Positions 10,141 to 22,800 of a stretch of 64,000 nucleotides of DNA are shown here, piece after piece. The first letter of the stretch is position 1. Each line of letters begins with the position of its first letter. A program made the position numbers and the translations under genes. The notes beneath the pieces were generated by a model, which was not told the DNA's origin, ran no database searches, and saw only the letters and a list, made by a program, of their open reading frames with translations. Source of the DNA: Limnoperna fortunei. Taxonomy: Eukaryota; Mollusca; Bivalvia; Mytilida; Modiolidae. The DNA is taken from the NCBI GenBank assembly GCA_944474755.1, contig OX104117.1, positions 41,185,222 to 41,249,221 of the forward strand, written 5' to 3'.

Positions 10141-13100
10141 GGTTAAAGTCGCATCCCTAGAAAATGCTCGTGGTATTGTTTGTGTAATCTTCATTTTTAC
10201 ACTGTAAATTGATGATGTACGAAAGCAACAAAGTAGTAAGTTTTTATGCGTTCAGGTATAATAATTTAAAGAGTTGAGTGGCATTTCTGAAATATAATAA
10301 CGGAAAGTAAAATAGTGTGGGAAATACGAACCACGAAGATAGTCCAACCAATAATAAAACCACAAAGGATTCTCCTGTCAACAACATAAGCACAGACGGC
10401 GCTTTAGTGTACATAAAAAGTATTATACAAACAGAAATTCTATTGTCATTTACAATCGCGGTTGGGCTTGAGAATTGATCGTCCATCATTAGACATGATA
10501 ACATTTACCTTGTACATGTAGTTCTACAGATGAACTAAAACCTTTAAAAATATTGGTCAGATTTAATTTCACTATTATCTTTAGTGCAGTCATATCATAG
10601 CTAATTTGTTAGTGTCAATTTCAGTTGGGGCAAGTGTACCAGATAAATTATGTGGTCAAATTATGTAACACATGTTCCTTATGTAAAAGGTATTGATCAA
10701 AACCAGTTTCTCTTAATTAAAAGTTAACATGCCGTAACAGAAATGTAGGCCCGAAGTCATTGGTTTTACTATAGTGCGGAAACCCGAGTTCACAGAGGCA
10801 ACGAGGTGCAGATTAAACTTAATAACCTTTAAATGCACTCTGCCAAATATGTTTGGGTATATGAGTATATGTAATGCGCCTATAAACATGCAACTTTATT
10901 AAAACAATAGGTTCTATAGAGTCTGTATCGAATCAACATTACGAAATAATGAAGTTTGTTGAGAACAGCCCATCTTTTCAATAAACAATTAATTCTCCTT
11001 TTATTATATTTTTTTCTAAAGGTTTGAATCCTGTCAAACAATATTAATCCTCGTATCTTTCTGCTAGGTCGGAAGTCCCATCGGCATAAAATTGATACAG
11101 AATTCTCCCATTAGTCAATCACCATAAAGACAAACTACAATCTGTCTTTATAAGATTGAGATTTTAAATAACAATATATGTATATATTTTGTCTTCCTGA
11201 TTTCTATGTGATGTCTATTAAATGCAGTATTTAAGGTAGTAGACAGAAAAAAATATCACAACGGAAAAAAGTCGTCGAGGGCGATAACTCCTATTAAAAA
11301 TAAAATTGACAATATCAGCCGTGTTAGAGTTATTTGTAGATCATCAATTACAGTGTAGTTTCTATCTGTGATTGTCAACATACAACACAAGCAAAGGCAA
11401 TCATTCCAGGGATACAAGTTTGTGATTTTGGATAAAAAAACCAAATGGCAGATCACAGTAGGATAAGGAATAATTATGTTTGCAAGGACCTCCTATCTCC
11501 TATTCTACAGAGTTATAATCCCTATTACCTCTAATGGGGTTTCGGAGATTTTTTAATGTTGAGCCAATCAGACAATAGGATTCCTCATTGTGTCCATGTT
11601 TAAAATGTGATTAGCCCAATATGTCAAATCTTTGTACATGACATCTAAAGCTTCAGTCATGTAGTTTTAAATGAAATGGTTTAAGTTCCATCCCATAATC
11701 AAGTAATGCCCAGGGCGACCATATTTTTACCCCAACAAAAGGATTGATTGATTGCATGTTTGCTAAACAATGAGGAAAATACATACAGAACATCCCACAC
11801 ATCATCTGGTTCCAAAAGATTCGAGGTTTTGTTAAAGGTTAAAATGTAATCAGTTTACAGAGGTAACATAAACTGACGTGGAATGATGATAAATAGTGAT
11901 GGCAATAGACCACCTAGACTTTCAATCGTGTGAGAAAAATAGGCTTGAATAATTATATAAGACAAAAGTATGAAAATATTCCATTTATTCCTTGGCATGA
12001 TTTCCTAAGTGTTCATACAACAACCCATCAACACATTCATATCTAATGGTGCTCTGTAGCAAATATCTACCTTGTATACACATCAATTTACTTTAGATGT
12101 ATCAAACATTTACCTAATTAGAGGAATAGCAGTTAAACCATTTTTAGAAAACCTGATGTTATATAATTTAATCCCACTTATTTCCAGATATAGATTATTT
12201 TTCAACCCTTTAAAACCCAATATCACATGAGATTTTGAAGTAATATTTTAAGCTAGATCGTGCAACAAGCCTTTGGAAATCAGAGAACTTCATGGAACCT
12301 TCTGCATCTGGTTAAAAACTGAGAGTTTCTTTTAATAAGTTTTTTTCTTATGATAAAAAAGTTGTAGATAGTGTCTGATATAGTATCTGTATTCCTGGTA
12401 CTCTGACGTGTCCTGTTGCTATTTACTTATTGGGTCAACTATAAATAAATTGACTGGTACAATCCAGATTTTTAAAACATGATACAACAATATATAAACA
12501 ATATAAATATATCACAGAAGATGCTTAAATATAAATATGAATGAACAAATATTCTATAAATTACATTTTGTAAATGAATTTTTATAAATACACTTTGGAC
12601 GGACAGTAAACAAAATACTGATCTCTCTCTTTGCTTTCTTCTAAATCACTTCTTTTCTAGACTCGTCGGAGTAAAAATTGTTTGATAAATAATAAATGCA
12701 ACTGATTATGACTCCTGAGGAACAAATAAAAACATTTGTGCGTATGAATCATAAAATAATTACAAATTCATATTTTTACCATAAAGGGACATAACTCTAA
12801 CTGATTGTGTAAATTAGTATGAATGACATAACTGCTATTTCAAACATCATACCAATAAGATACAAATTCACCTATTTACCAAATTGAAACTCTCCTAAAA
12901 AATCTTTACAGATATTATCAATGATGTAGGTACAAATGTAAAATATGTATTGTTCTAAAATAAATAATTATAGCATTGAAACTAAACGTTCCTTTAGCCA
13001 AATACATTTTCAACAAGAACAACGCAAACAACAATAATAATTTATTAAAATACTAAAGATAAAATTGGACTGAATTGAGTAATACTAAAGATAAAATTGG

Positions 13101-13819
13101 ACACAAAGTAAGCTGAATAAAATATGAAAAAAATAAATAGTGAACTACAAAAAAATGTGGAAAAAACATATTTAAAACAATATCCTTTAATTTCAAAATT
13201 TCTGTATCACAAGAACTCCAATGCTAATATAACATAGCAGGCAATGTTTAAAAAAATCCCATCAGATTAATTGGATTTAGTTAGGGGTTTCCACCACAAA
13301 GTCATCCTGACGTTTGTTTCAAATTTATTTTAGTCTAAAATATTGACAGTTTATAAACAATACTGATGGCCGTAGCACCATGTAAAATGAATGATGCCAA
13401 CATGTCACCTTATACACATGTCACAACCTTTCCTTGTACATAAAAATGTCTTATACCTGTTTGGGATATGCATTGTTATAAATTCAATAGGGGCAAGATT
13501 TAATAATAATAACATACATTTCATAAAAAAATATTCTGAGCGTGAATAACAGTCATAGTAACAATAATATAGAAAAATATCACTGCTATAAACAACAGAT
13601 AAATATAGACAAAGTAAAAAGAAAGATCACCTTTAAATCTATTTTTAACAATACAATTAATGTAGGAATAATTTTAATTTTTCATGGTCTTCAATATATT
13701 CACAACTGTGTTGTAAGGTATCACAGAACGAGTTTAACTTCAGAGAAAAATATTAGCATTATTATATAATCAACTTTTACAAATAAATGAAAAATGACCT
13801 AGCATAATAAATAAAAAAT
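10141..13819. other. Intergenic or 3' UTR of the CH-domain gene, AT-rich
   Basis: I see no coding exon here. TTTATT motifs at 13324-13329, 13041-13046 and 11984-11989 read as AATAAA on the minus strand and could end the CH-domain transcript, so part of this stretch may be its 3' UTR. A short direct repeat (TACTAAAGATAAAATTGGAC) occurs twice near 13052 and 13083. Confidence 0.4.
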
Positions 13820-13896
13820 CTAAAGAGCCATGTCATGATACACAACAAATCCGTCATCTGAAAGCAGCACTACAACTGATCCTGTAACTAGGGCAC
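13820..13896 (-). CDS. CH-domain gene, probable last exon (frame uncertain)
   Basis: The acceptor is very good: a branch-like GCTAAC, then TGTATTTGTTTCTGTTGACAG. Joined directly to exon 11 (two bases carried over), it reads L-CPSYRISCSAAFR and stops at 13854-13856. Another frame, needing one carried-over base, reads VVVLLSDDGFVVYHDMAL and stops at 13820-13822, and it looks at least as protein-like. That frame would need an unseen exon between 13.9 and 19.6 kb or an alternative donor. Confidence 0.5.
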
Positions 13897-16800
13897 CTGT
13901 CAACAGAAACAAATACACAGTTAGCATGTTTTGATTGAAGTGTTTCAATGATTTATAACGCCTCTTTCAGCAATTTTTCAGCTACACTTTTAATTGGGGA
14001 GGAAGCTAGGGTACCGAAGAGAACCCCAGACCTTCGGTAAGAAAACTGGCAACCCTTATCAATTAAGATTGGTCTGTATAAGCTTAAATAACTACACAGC
14101 AGTCATTTAGTGTCAATAATATTTAATGCTTGTATATTCTTCTTACTGCCAATCAATACTAGCATCCTTACATTGTCACCTCATATTTTATGTTTACAAG
14201 TAATAATGGTGTCATTGTTCATCATTATTTAACTCGGAAAGTCATTTACCATTTCTTTTGATTACAGATGGTCATGGAATGATTTCTTGTGAATACACAT
14301 AAAATACAAGAAAGAAATAAAATGACTGTTTGTTAATTACTTGTGAATTGCATTACTGCTTTTTGTTTGTTTGTTTGCATGAGGTTGTATGACACTTTCA
14401 GCAATTTTTCAGCTATATCATGGCGTCCAGTTTTAATTGGGGTGGAAGCTAGAGTAAATGGGAGGCCTCGGTGGCCGAGTTTTTAAGATATGATTACATG
14501 GTCTGTCAATGAGGTTGCAGGTTTGAGTCTCACTGTGGGCAGCGGTACTTGATTCCAACTTAACTGACAAGACTTTCCAGTTTTCTTACCACAGTTGCGG
14601 GTTTTCTTCGGGTACTCTGGATTCTTCCACAATAAAAACTGGACACCATGATATAGCTGATAAATTGCTGAAAGTGGCGTTAAGTACAATTCAAACAATG
14701 AAACACAAAACATGATAGATGGTGAAAACCCTCCTGACCTTGATAGATGGTGAAAACCCTCCTGACCTTGATAGATGGTGAAAACCCTCCTGACCTTCGA
14801 TTCAACAGAAGTTTGGCAGGAAAATTTGCAATCCAGGTCAATTGAAACTGCAGTCAAGCACACCGTGCCACAGTAAGGCTTGAACCTTCAATTTTGGTGT
14901 TCAATGTGATCAATAGTAGATGACGAACTACACAGCCACCGAGGCCCTTTATTGCATTATTGAGTTTGTTATTTCTATACCACTATATTCATTTCTTTTG
15001 ATATACTGTACAAAACATTATCAAATAAAATGTGGATCCAATTTGTGCAGATAAGACAGCATATAACATATATTTTTTTAAGTTACAATTTTATCTTTTG
15101 ATGCAAATAAAAAAATTTAACTTCAGTCCACAAAACTATACATGACATGTTTTTCTTTTCTATCAAACTTTGGACTTATACCAAGATGATGGCCTGGGAC
15201 CAACAGTGCAAATGCATGTACTAAAGCTGCAATTACAAGACCATACTCCAATCACAGTACCAGTGTAAAAAGGGAGACAATTCTAATAGAAAAATAGTCC
15301 AACACCAAACTGGTTACTACCCTTTGGTTTGTTGAGTCATTGTATTAACATGTTACTGTATGTAGGTGAAGATATATTTCATCGTGCATATTTATAAGTT
15401 ATTATTTACATCATTATGCATGACAAGCTGTAGCTGTTATACACAAAATGTTACTTCTTGTTTAATGTTTGTTAAATTAAAAACATTTCTGCAATACTCT
15501 AATTTGATTTATAACTTTGTAAACATAACAGACACTTTAACTTTTAATACAATGAAAAATAACAAAATATTAGGCAAAAATGAACTCCTTTTTCCAGAGA
15601 TAATGATGACAATACTACTTTCATTAAAGTCCTTTGTCCTGTAAAACACAGCATTTTTCTACTAAAAGGCAAGACAATTTTATTTCAGACTGACAGTAAA
15701 ACAAACATTAATATAAAGTAAAATTGACAACACAAAAAATCTGAGATGAGCACAAGAATCAAGTTTTATCATTTGCAGTCTTTTAAAGACACATGTGTTT
15801 TGTTTGTTTTGTTACTTAACTTGTACAGAATATTAACTAATTACCTAATTTCAGCTGTAAATGGTTTTGAATCCCAGCTGCTTTGTGTATTTTTCTACAA
15901 GGAGATCTGCATATCTCTTTTCTTCCTCAGTTAATTGAGGTGGAAAATCACTGTGCAATAGAAGATTTCCTACTTATATATGTTTTCTACTGGGTATCAA
16001 GAAGTATGTGTGCAACGGATATACAAAGTGTGTCATCTAAATATTTTAAGAACATGCATGTTTTTTTTTTCGCTAAAGAATTTGTCAGGTTAGGAAATTC
16101 ATGCAAATTTAACCTTACTCTATTAGACCATTAGATCGTTAAATTTTCAGTTTAAATCTTATGCTGGCACTTATCTAAAACAAGTGTGGACACAGAAAAA
16201 CGTCTCGCCTGCATTCCGCATCAGTAACGAAAATAAATTTCGTCATAAGCATTACGTAAATAGCATTAAATATCAGCAGCGGCCTGTATACAAAATATTG
16301 TCACCATACCCTGCATAGTTACAGGGGAACAGCCGTAACCCAAAAACTTTAACGTAGTCGCTGGACCGTGAAATTGAGGTCAAGGTCAGGTGGAACCTAC
16401 CAGACAGTCATGTACTATTCATCAGCAACCTATATACCAAATATTGTCATCCTACCATGCGTAGTTACAGAGGAACTGTCGTAACCCAAAAACTTTAACG
16501 TAGTCGCTGGACCGTGAAATTGAGGTCAAGGTCAGGTGACACCTACCAGACAGTCATGTACTAGTCATCAGCAACCTATACACCAAATAGTGTCTTCCTA
16601 CCATGTGTAGTTACAGAGGAACTGTCGTAACCCAAAAACTTTAACGTAGTCGCTGGACCGTGAAATTGAGGTCAAGGTCAGGTGACACCTACCAGACAGT
16701 CATGTACTAGTCATCAGCAACCTATACACCAAATATTGTCATCCTACCATGTGTAGTTACAGAGGAACTGTCGTAACCCAAAAACTTTAACGTAGTCGCT

Positions 16801-19800
16801 GGACCGTGAATTTGAGGTCAAGGTCAGGTGACACCTACCAGACAGTCATGTACTAGTCATCAGCAACCTATACACCAAATATTGTCATCCTACCATGAGT
16901 AGTTACAGAGGAACTGTCGTAACCCAAAAACTTTAACGTAGTCACTGGACCGTGAAATTGAGGTCAAGGTCAGGTGACACCTACCAGACAGTCATGTACT
17001 AGTCATCAGCAACCTATACACCAAATATTGTCATCCTACCATGCGTAGTTACAGAGGAACTGTCGTAACCCAAAAACTTTAACGTAGTCGCTGGACCGTG
17101 AAATTGAGGTCAAGGTCAGGTGACACCTACCAGACAGTCATGTACTAGTCATCAGCAACCTATACACCAAATATTGTCATCCTACCATGCGTAGTTACAG
17201 AGGAACTGTCGTAACCCAAAAACTTTAACGTAGTCGCTGGACCGTGAAATTGAGGTCAAGGTCAGGTGACAGGTGACTGACTGGCAAGTACTCATCATTA
17301 GCTACCTCTGGACCAAATTTGATGGACCTAGGGCTTGGGCTTACAAAGATATGAAGCAAGATGTCAAGTGTTTACGCCGCCGCCGCCGCCGCCGGATTCC
17401 CATACATATGTCTCGCCTCCAGCGACTTTCGTCGCAGGCGAGACAAAAACAGGTAAAACAATTTTTTTTTTGTTAAAAGTGCAGCTGTAATCATTAGTCA
17501 TTTGTTAACTGTACAGTCAAACACCAAACATTATTAACTTGTAAAATAAACCATGCAATTAATATAAATTAACATTTCAAAAAAGGCTAAGTGTATTTAT
17601 CAGAATTATCATTGACTAGTATATTTTGTAATAAATATAGACATTTTTAAAGTTCCAACTATTAGCCAAACCACCAAGTTCAGGTTAAAGTTGGAAAGAA
17701 GCACAACATAATATTTTTTATTTACGTTCAAAAAGAAATGTCTTCTACTAAGATTGGAATTTTGACATTTACATCTATTTACATTTACTAGTAGGTAATA
17801 TACCAGTATGTACAAATATCACATTTTTTATTTTAAAGCAAAATTCACATTCCGGTATAAATTTGTCGATTTTAAAAGCTCTACAGGGTTTATGTTTATT
17901 GTTATACAACATGTATGTCACGGACTTTAAATAAAACTTATTTGACTTTATAACACTATAAAGCTTTCTGTTGTGCTTCTTTCCTTAGGAATGTACATGT
18001 ATAGCAACACCAAACCAGCCTGGTACATGTATTTTACATATCCTGACTACAACAAACTAAAACTACTTATAAACAATAATGAAATTAATTCCATGTACAT
18101 TCCTGGCTAACAATGCATAAGGAACATATAGGAGGGGCTATGTGTGGGGGACATGACATGTGCATTTCACCGTATTTTATTTGACAGTTAATCTGAAAAG
18201 AAAGCGAAAAAAATTATATTGTACACATCACACATACCATATTCCAGTAGATGGATATGAAACAAAAAAAATTCCTAACATGGAAAATACAGTGAACAAC
18301 TAAAATAAGTCAATTTACAACATTTTTTTTCCTTTTATGTTTTCAGTAGTATATAAGAAATGCACCAGAAACATAGTTACTGTAATGCATATTTGAAAAA
18401 GTTTTATTCTAAAAAAAGTTAATTCTCTAAAAAAAGTCTCTAATTTCTGTAACTACACTGTACATGTTAGATCATAAAGTCTAGATACAATGTAATATTA
18501 CCAGAATTACTTATAGTTGAGGATTTTAAAATAAACAAATATCTTAGTTTATTACATGTATTGCTGTATTTATTTTCCATGTAGTGTAATAAAGCATAAC
18601 TCAGTGCAATGCCTAAGCAAACAGCAATTTTATCTATGAAAATGTATCATATTCAGTTTCTCATTTTTTAAATGCTTAGGACGTAAAACTTGTGATACTG
18701 AACCACCCTGCCAAATTTCAAATTGTTCTTGTGTACAGTTTCTGAGAAAAGCTGGACGGAATTTCGTACGGACATGAGTAAAACTTGATGCCCACCCCCC
18801 CCCCCCCCCTCCCCCGACATGTCTTCGCGAGGCATAAAAATACCGACACATTTCTATGGTTCTGTGTAGCTTTAGAAATGTAACATTTTGTAAAAATATG
18901 CTATATGCTGACAACACATATTGATATATTCTGTTTAATATATATGTATATTACATATGGTGTGTTGTATTAAAATTCTGATTGGCTAAGCCAATCATGT
19001 GATTTTACAGAATATTCTGTGTATATATTCTATTTCTAAAGCATTTTTAAGGCTTGTTACTATTTTTAAAGCATATTTAAGGCATGTTACTATTTATAAA
19101 GCATATTTAAGGCTTGTTTCTAAAAATAGATCCGGATATGTTACTATTTATAAAGCATATTTAAGGCTTGTTTCTAAAAATAGATCTGGGTATACTCTTC
19201 CGACTCATTATTCTAAATTTAAATAAATAGAGAAAAATTCATATGTAATATAACAATTAAGGACTTTTTACTCTGTCAATACGTAGTTATATGGACCTGT
19301 AGAAAAATATTGACCTCGGACTTCATCCTCGGTCAATATTTTCCTCCACGGTCCATATAACTACGTATTGACCTCGTAAAAAGTCCATATTTGATAAATA
19401 TTCTATAATTCTTATTGCACGGTTATTAGCATTGTAGAAACACAAATAGGTATTTCTTGAATAAAATTCTCATTTTGGATTTCATTTACAAAGTTATTAA
19501 TAGCATTAAAAAAATATTCTGAAAAAGAAAGACTAATGCTTATTTATAATGGTACATTGTATTTCAGGAAAAAATGAAAAGGTTTGTGCTAAAAGCCATA
19601 TCCTTACATGCAACATTATAAAGCAAAGTTAACGCAGCAATACATAGAAGCATTAAATACTTACAGAGGTGTGTGCTGATATTTTGAGGGCGAAGCAGTG
19701 CATACTGGTGATAAGCTAACATCTGCAAATAAATCTTTTGGATTCTTGACAATTCCAGGTTTCTTATTTTTTGCTGAAAATAAGGGTTTAGCTGAACTAG

Positions 19801-22800
19801 CAGTGGAAACTACAGGATTCCCAGAACTAGCCGTCGACAATAAAGGTTTACCCGAGTTACCAAAAGTCTTATTATTAGCTACATTGTTACTATTATTTGC
19901 TAGCCTGCTATAGTTTGTATTAATGTCTCTAGCTGGAGGCGTAACTGCAGGGGAAACTGACCTTGCTAAAACAGATCGATGAAGAGGGGATGCAGTCCCA
20001 TGTTTTATCTGATAATTTTGATCAACCTTTGCATTCTTTAGAATTCCTCTAACACCACCCGTATAAGCTTTTGAACCGGTTCTGATTGGATTAGAAGTCT
20101 CTGGTCCATAGCTAGCTGATAATCTATCATTCTTATCTCGCCAATTGTCCTTTTCAGGAATATCCAGATCATCATAATATTTTTTAGGACCTTCCTCATG
20201 AACAGCATTGTCTAATGCAGCTATAAATAATCTATTGTTGATTTCCCCTGCTTTCCCATTGTAAGAACTTTGTGGAAACTTTCGCTGATCTGAATGTCTA
20301 TTATCAACAGGAGACTCGCTTCTGACCACATTCCTTTTAATATTGTTATTACCATAGAAACTATAGTTTTGTTGTCTAACTGGTTGCTTCATTTCATACA
20401 AATCTGCTATTTCTAATCGTCCGGGGCTTTTACTTCTGTCATAACTAGCATTAAAACTGTTGTCCCTTCTAGCTGAACGGCTGTGATGACTTTCAATAGA
20501 TTCATTAAAGTCCAATCTTACGGGATGTCTGGATAGTATTCTATTTACCTCAATATCATCAATGGTTGGCGACATTCTACCCTCATCAAAAGAATTTGAA
20601 AAATTATTCCTGTATGACCTTGTCCGACGGTGAGGGTAAATTTCCCGAAACTCTGAGGTAACACCAGGTGAAATATCCTCGTAATTGTAACGATTACCAA
20701 AATCATAGTCCTCGTCATCATCATCATCTGATATAATATCATTCACAACTGGGGCAACAGGCATCTTAATCCCATTTACCCTCCCATACACAGTTTTAAG
20801 AGGACTACTGGTCATTACTGGTTCATGGAAGGAAAGCTGAACTGGATCATATGATCTAGGTCTTGGAGATTTTGAACGTTGACTAGCTTCTTGACATGAT
20901 CGCTGCACAGATTCTGATCTAGATCTTGGTGACACTGAACGTTGTTTAGGTTCATTATAAGATCGTTGTACAGATTCTGATCTTGACCTCGGTGACATTG
21001 AACGCTGTTTGGGCTCGTCATACGATTGTTGTACAGATTCAGATCTTGACCTTGGTGACTTATTACCAGAGACATTTAGCTGTGGTCTTGGTGATTTAGC
21101 ACCTGTTGATTCTGACCTTGACCTTGAATCTATGGCGCTATCAACAGACTTACTCAACCTTTCTTTCAGAACAGGTGATGCTGACCTACTTGGAATTTTA
21201 AAACCATTAATAGGTTCCACATCTAAGTACACTCCTTTATCCATATATCTCTTGATTATTCCTGAAATTGTTTGAAGATGTCCTTCATTTTGTAATCTAG
21301 AAATTTCTTCGAACAGTTGTTGTCTTTCCTTTCTGGCATCATCAACAATTGTTTTGAGGTCACTTATCGTGCTTTGTGCTTTATATGCATACTTTTGTGC
21401 TCTTTCTAGCTCCTGTAATAAAAACAATAAAACATTAAAAACTTTTGATCTACCAAGATTATACTGAATGCTCTTGTATTTGACCTTTGTGTCATCAGTT
21501 TTCCATTATTTTTTATGGTTTCATGTTGTCTTTAAGTGATTAATTGAACTGTAAGATTTGTGTTTGGTTTATATCTCTTCTTGATAAATTTGACATGTCC
21601 ATGATAACAAATTTATAAATCATTTGTATATATCAAGTTTGTGTGTTCATGCTTTGGAAATGGCAAGAAATTCCATTATTCCTATACTAGACAAATGAAA
21701 AAATTATTTGATTTCCTTTTTATACTATTGCAGGATAAAATCATTTAATTTGTAGTGTACATTTTTATGCATGAATCTTCTGTTTACTATTCAAGGTACC
21801 TGTTCATGTTTGAGATTTTGAGTGAATATATTGTTCTATGATCTTGTCAATTTGCACTGTTACTATAGGATTAAACACTGGGTTTTAGGAAATTATCAAT
21901 GTGTAAACTCCAGCGACTCACTCACAAACTAAATAAAGTCCGAAGGACTGTATGTCAAGTTTGTGAGGGAGTCGCTGGAGTTTACACATTGATAATTTCC
22001 TTAAACAGAGTGTTTAATCCTTATAATTCTGTGAAATAATCGTTGCGATTTTTAAAACAGCAAAAGCAGTTACAGAAACCCATCTAGACCTCAAAACGTA
22101 CCTAGGCCTAAAGTGGAGGGATATGCAAAGCATAGTACCAAAGGAATCTCGGTTCTGTAGATATTGATAGGAAAAAAACAAAACAAAATGAAACACTAAA
22201 TAGTTTTAATATTATATTTTATTTGAAATCTCAATCGATTTAATTGGAAATCATTGAGGCAGAGAAAACATTGTATCTTCTCCCTGGCGATACGCTAGGA
22301 GGCCGCCATCTTGTTTACATTGGATACTGAAAGTAGTCCGCTCAGAGGAAATATCGATATATAAATTATCTGAGAAGACAATTATTGAGACTGAGAAGAC
22401 AGTAATTTAAGTGGTTTTATCCAATCAAAGTACTCAATATAAATAAATTACAGCATGAATAGAATTATACCAATATATGACCTTCTGCAAGTACTGGTAG
22501 TACATAAACTTTCTTTAACTTACTGTGAAAATAAAAAAAACTCATGCTTGCATTATAGAATTACTTGTTGCCCTCACTGATTAGAGAAAAGTTACTTTGT
22601 ACAATAAGATGTTTAAATGTTTATATTGTATGTGTACATTGTACTTAATATAAAAATATCAATCTAATAATTTTAATCTACAGTATTAATGAACTTTCCT
22701 ATTTTCCTACCTCTCTGAGTCTTTCATTCTCTGTTTGTGTTGTACCCAACACTTCAATTAAACCATCACGTTCTTCTGATAATGACTGCATAGTTGGGAT

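Larger units (their letters stand above)
16202..17444. mobile_element. Non-autonomous element with a 146-bp tandem core
   Basis: The ends are short inverted repeats, GTCTCGCCTGC (16202-16212) and GCAGGCGAGAC (17434-17444), flanked by a direct repeat AAAAAC (16196-16201 and 17445-17450). The interior is seven tandem units (about 16276-17270), then a unique part with a (GCC)n run. The right end is itself a hairpin (TCTCGCCTCCAGCGAC / GTCGCAGGCGAGA). No protein is encoded. The layout, short ends around a core of about 150-bp repeats, recalls the pearl/CvA-type core-repeat elements described in bivalves. That is an analogy, not a proven identity. Confidence 0.75.

Noticed and set aside
15104..15235. 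Minus-strand frame LVIAALVHAFALLVPGHHLG ending in a stop, reminiscent of a membrane helix
   Set aside because: An upstream in-frame stop lies close by, there is no convincing acceptor with a pyrimidine tract, and no phase-compatible junction to exon 11 of the CH gene could be shown.
18630..18917. Minus-strand ORF with a poly-Gly run
   Set aside because: The Gly run is the poly-C tract, and the rest is intronic repeat sequence. It does not fit the gene model.
20815..21275. Other-frame ORFs opposite or overlapping the SPR repeats
   Set aside because: They are shadows of the repetitive coding exon 19665-21412 in other frames.
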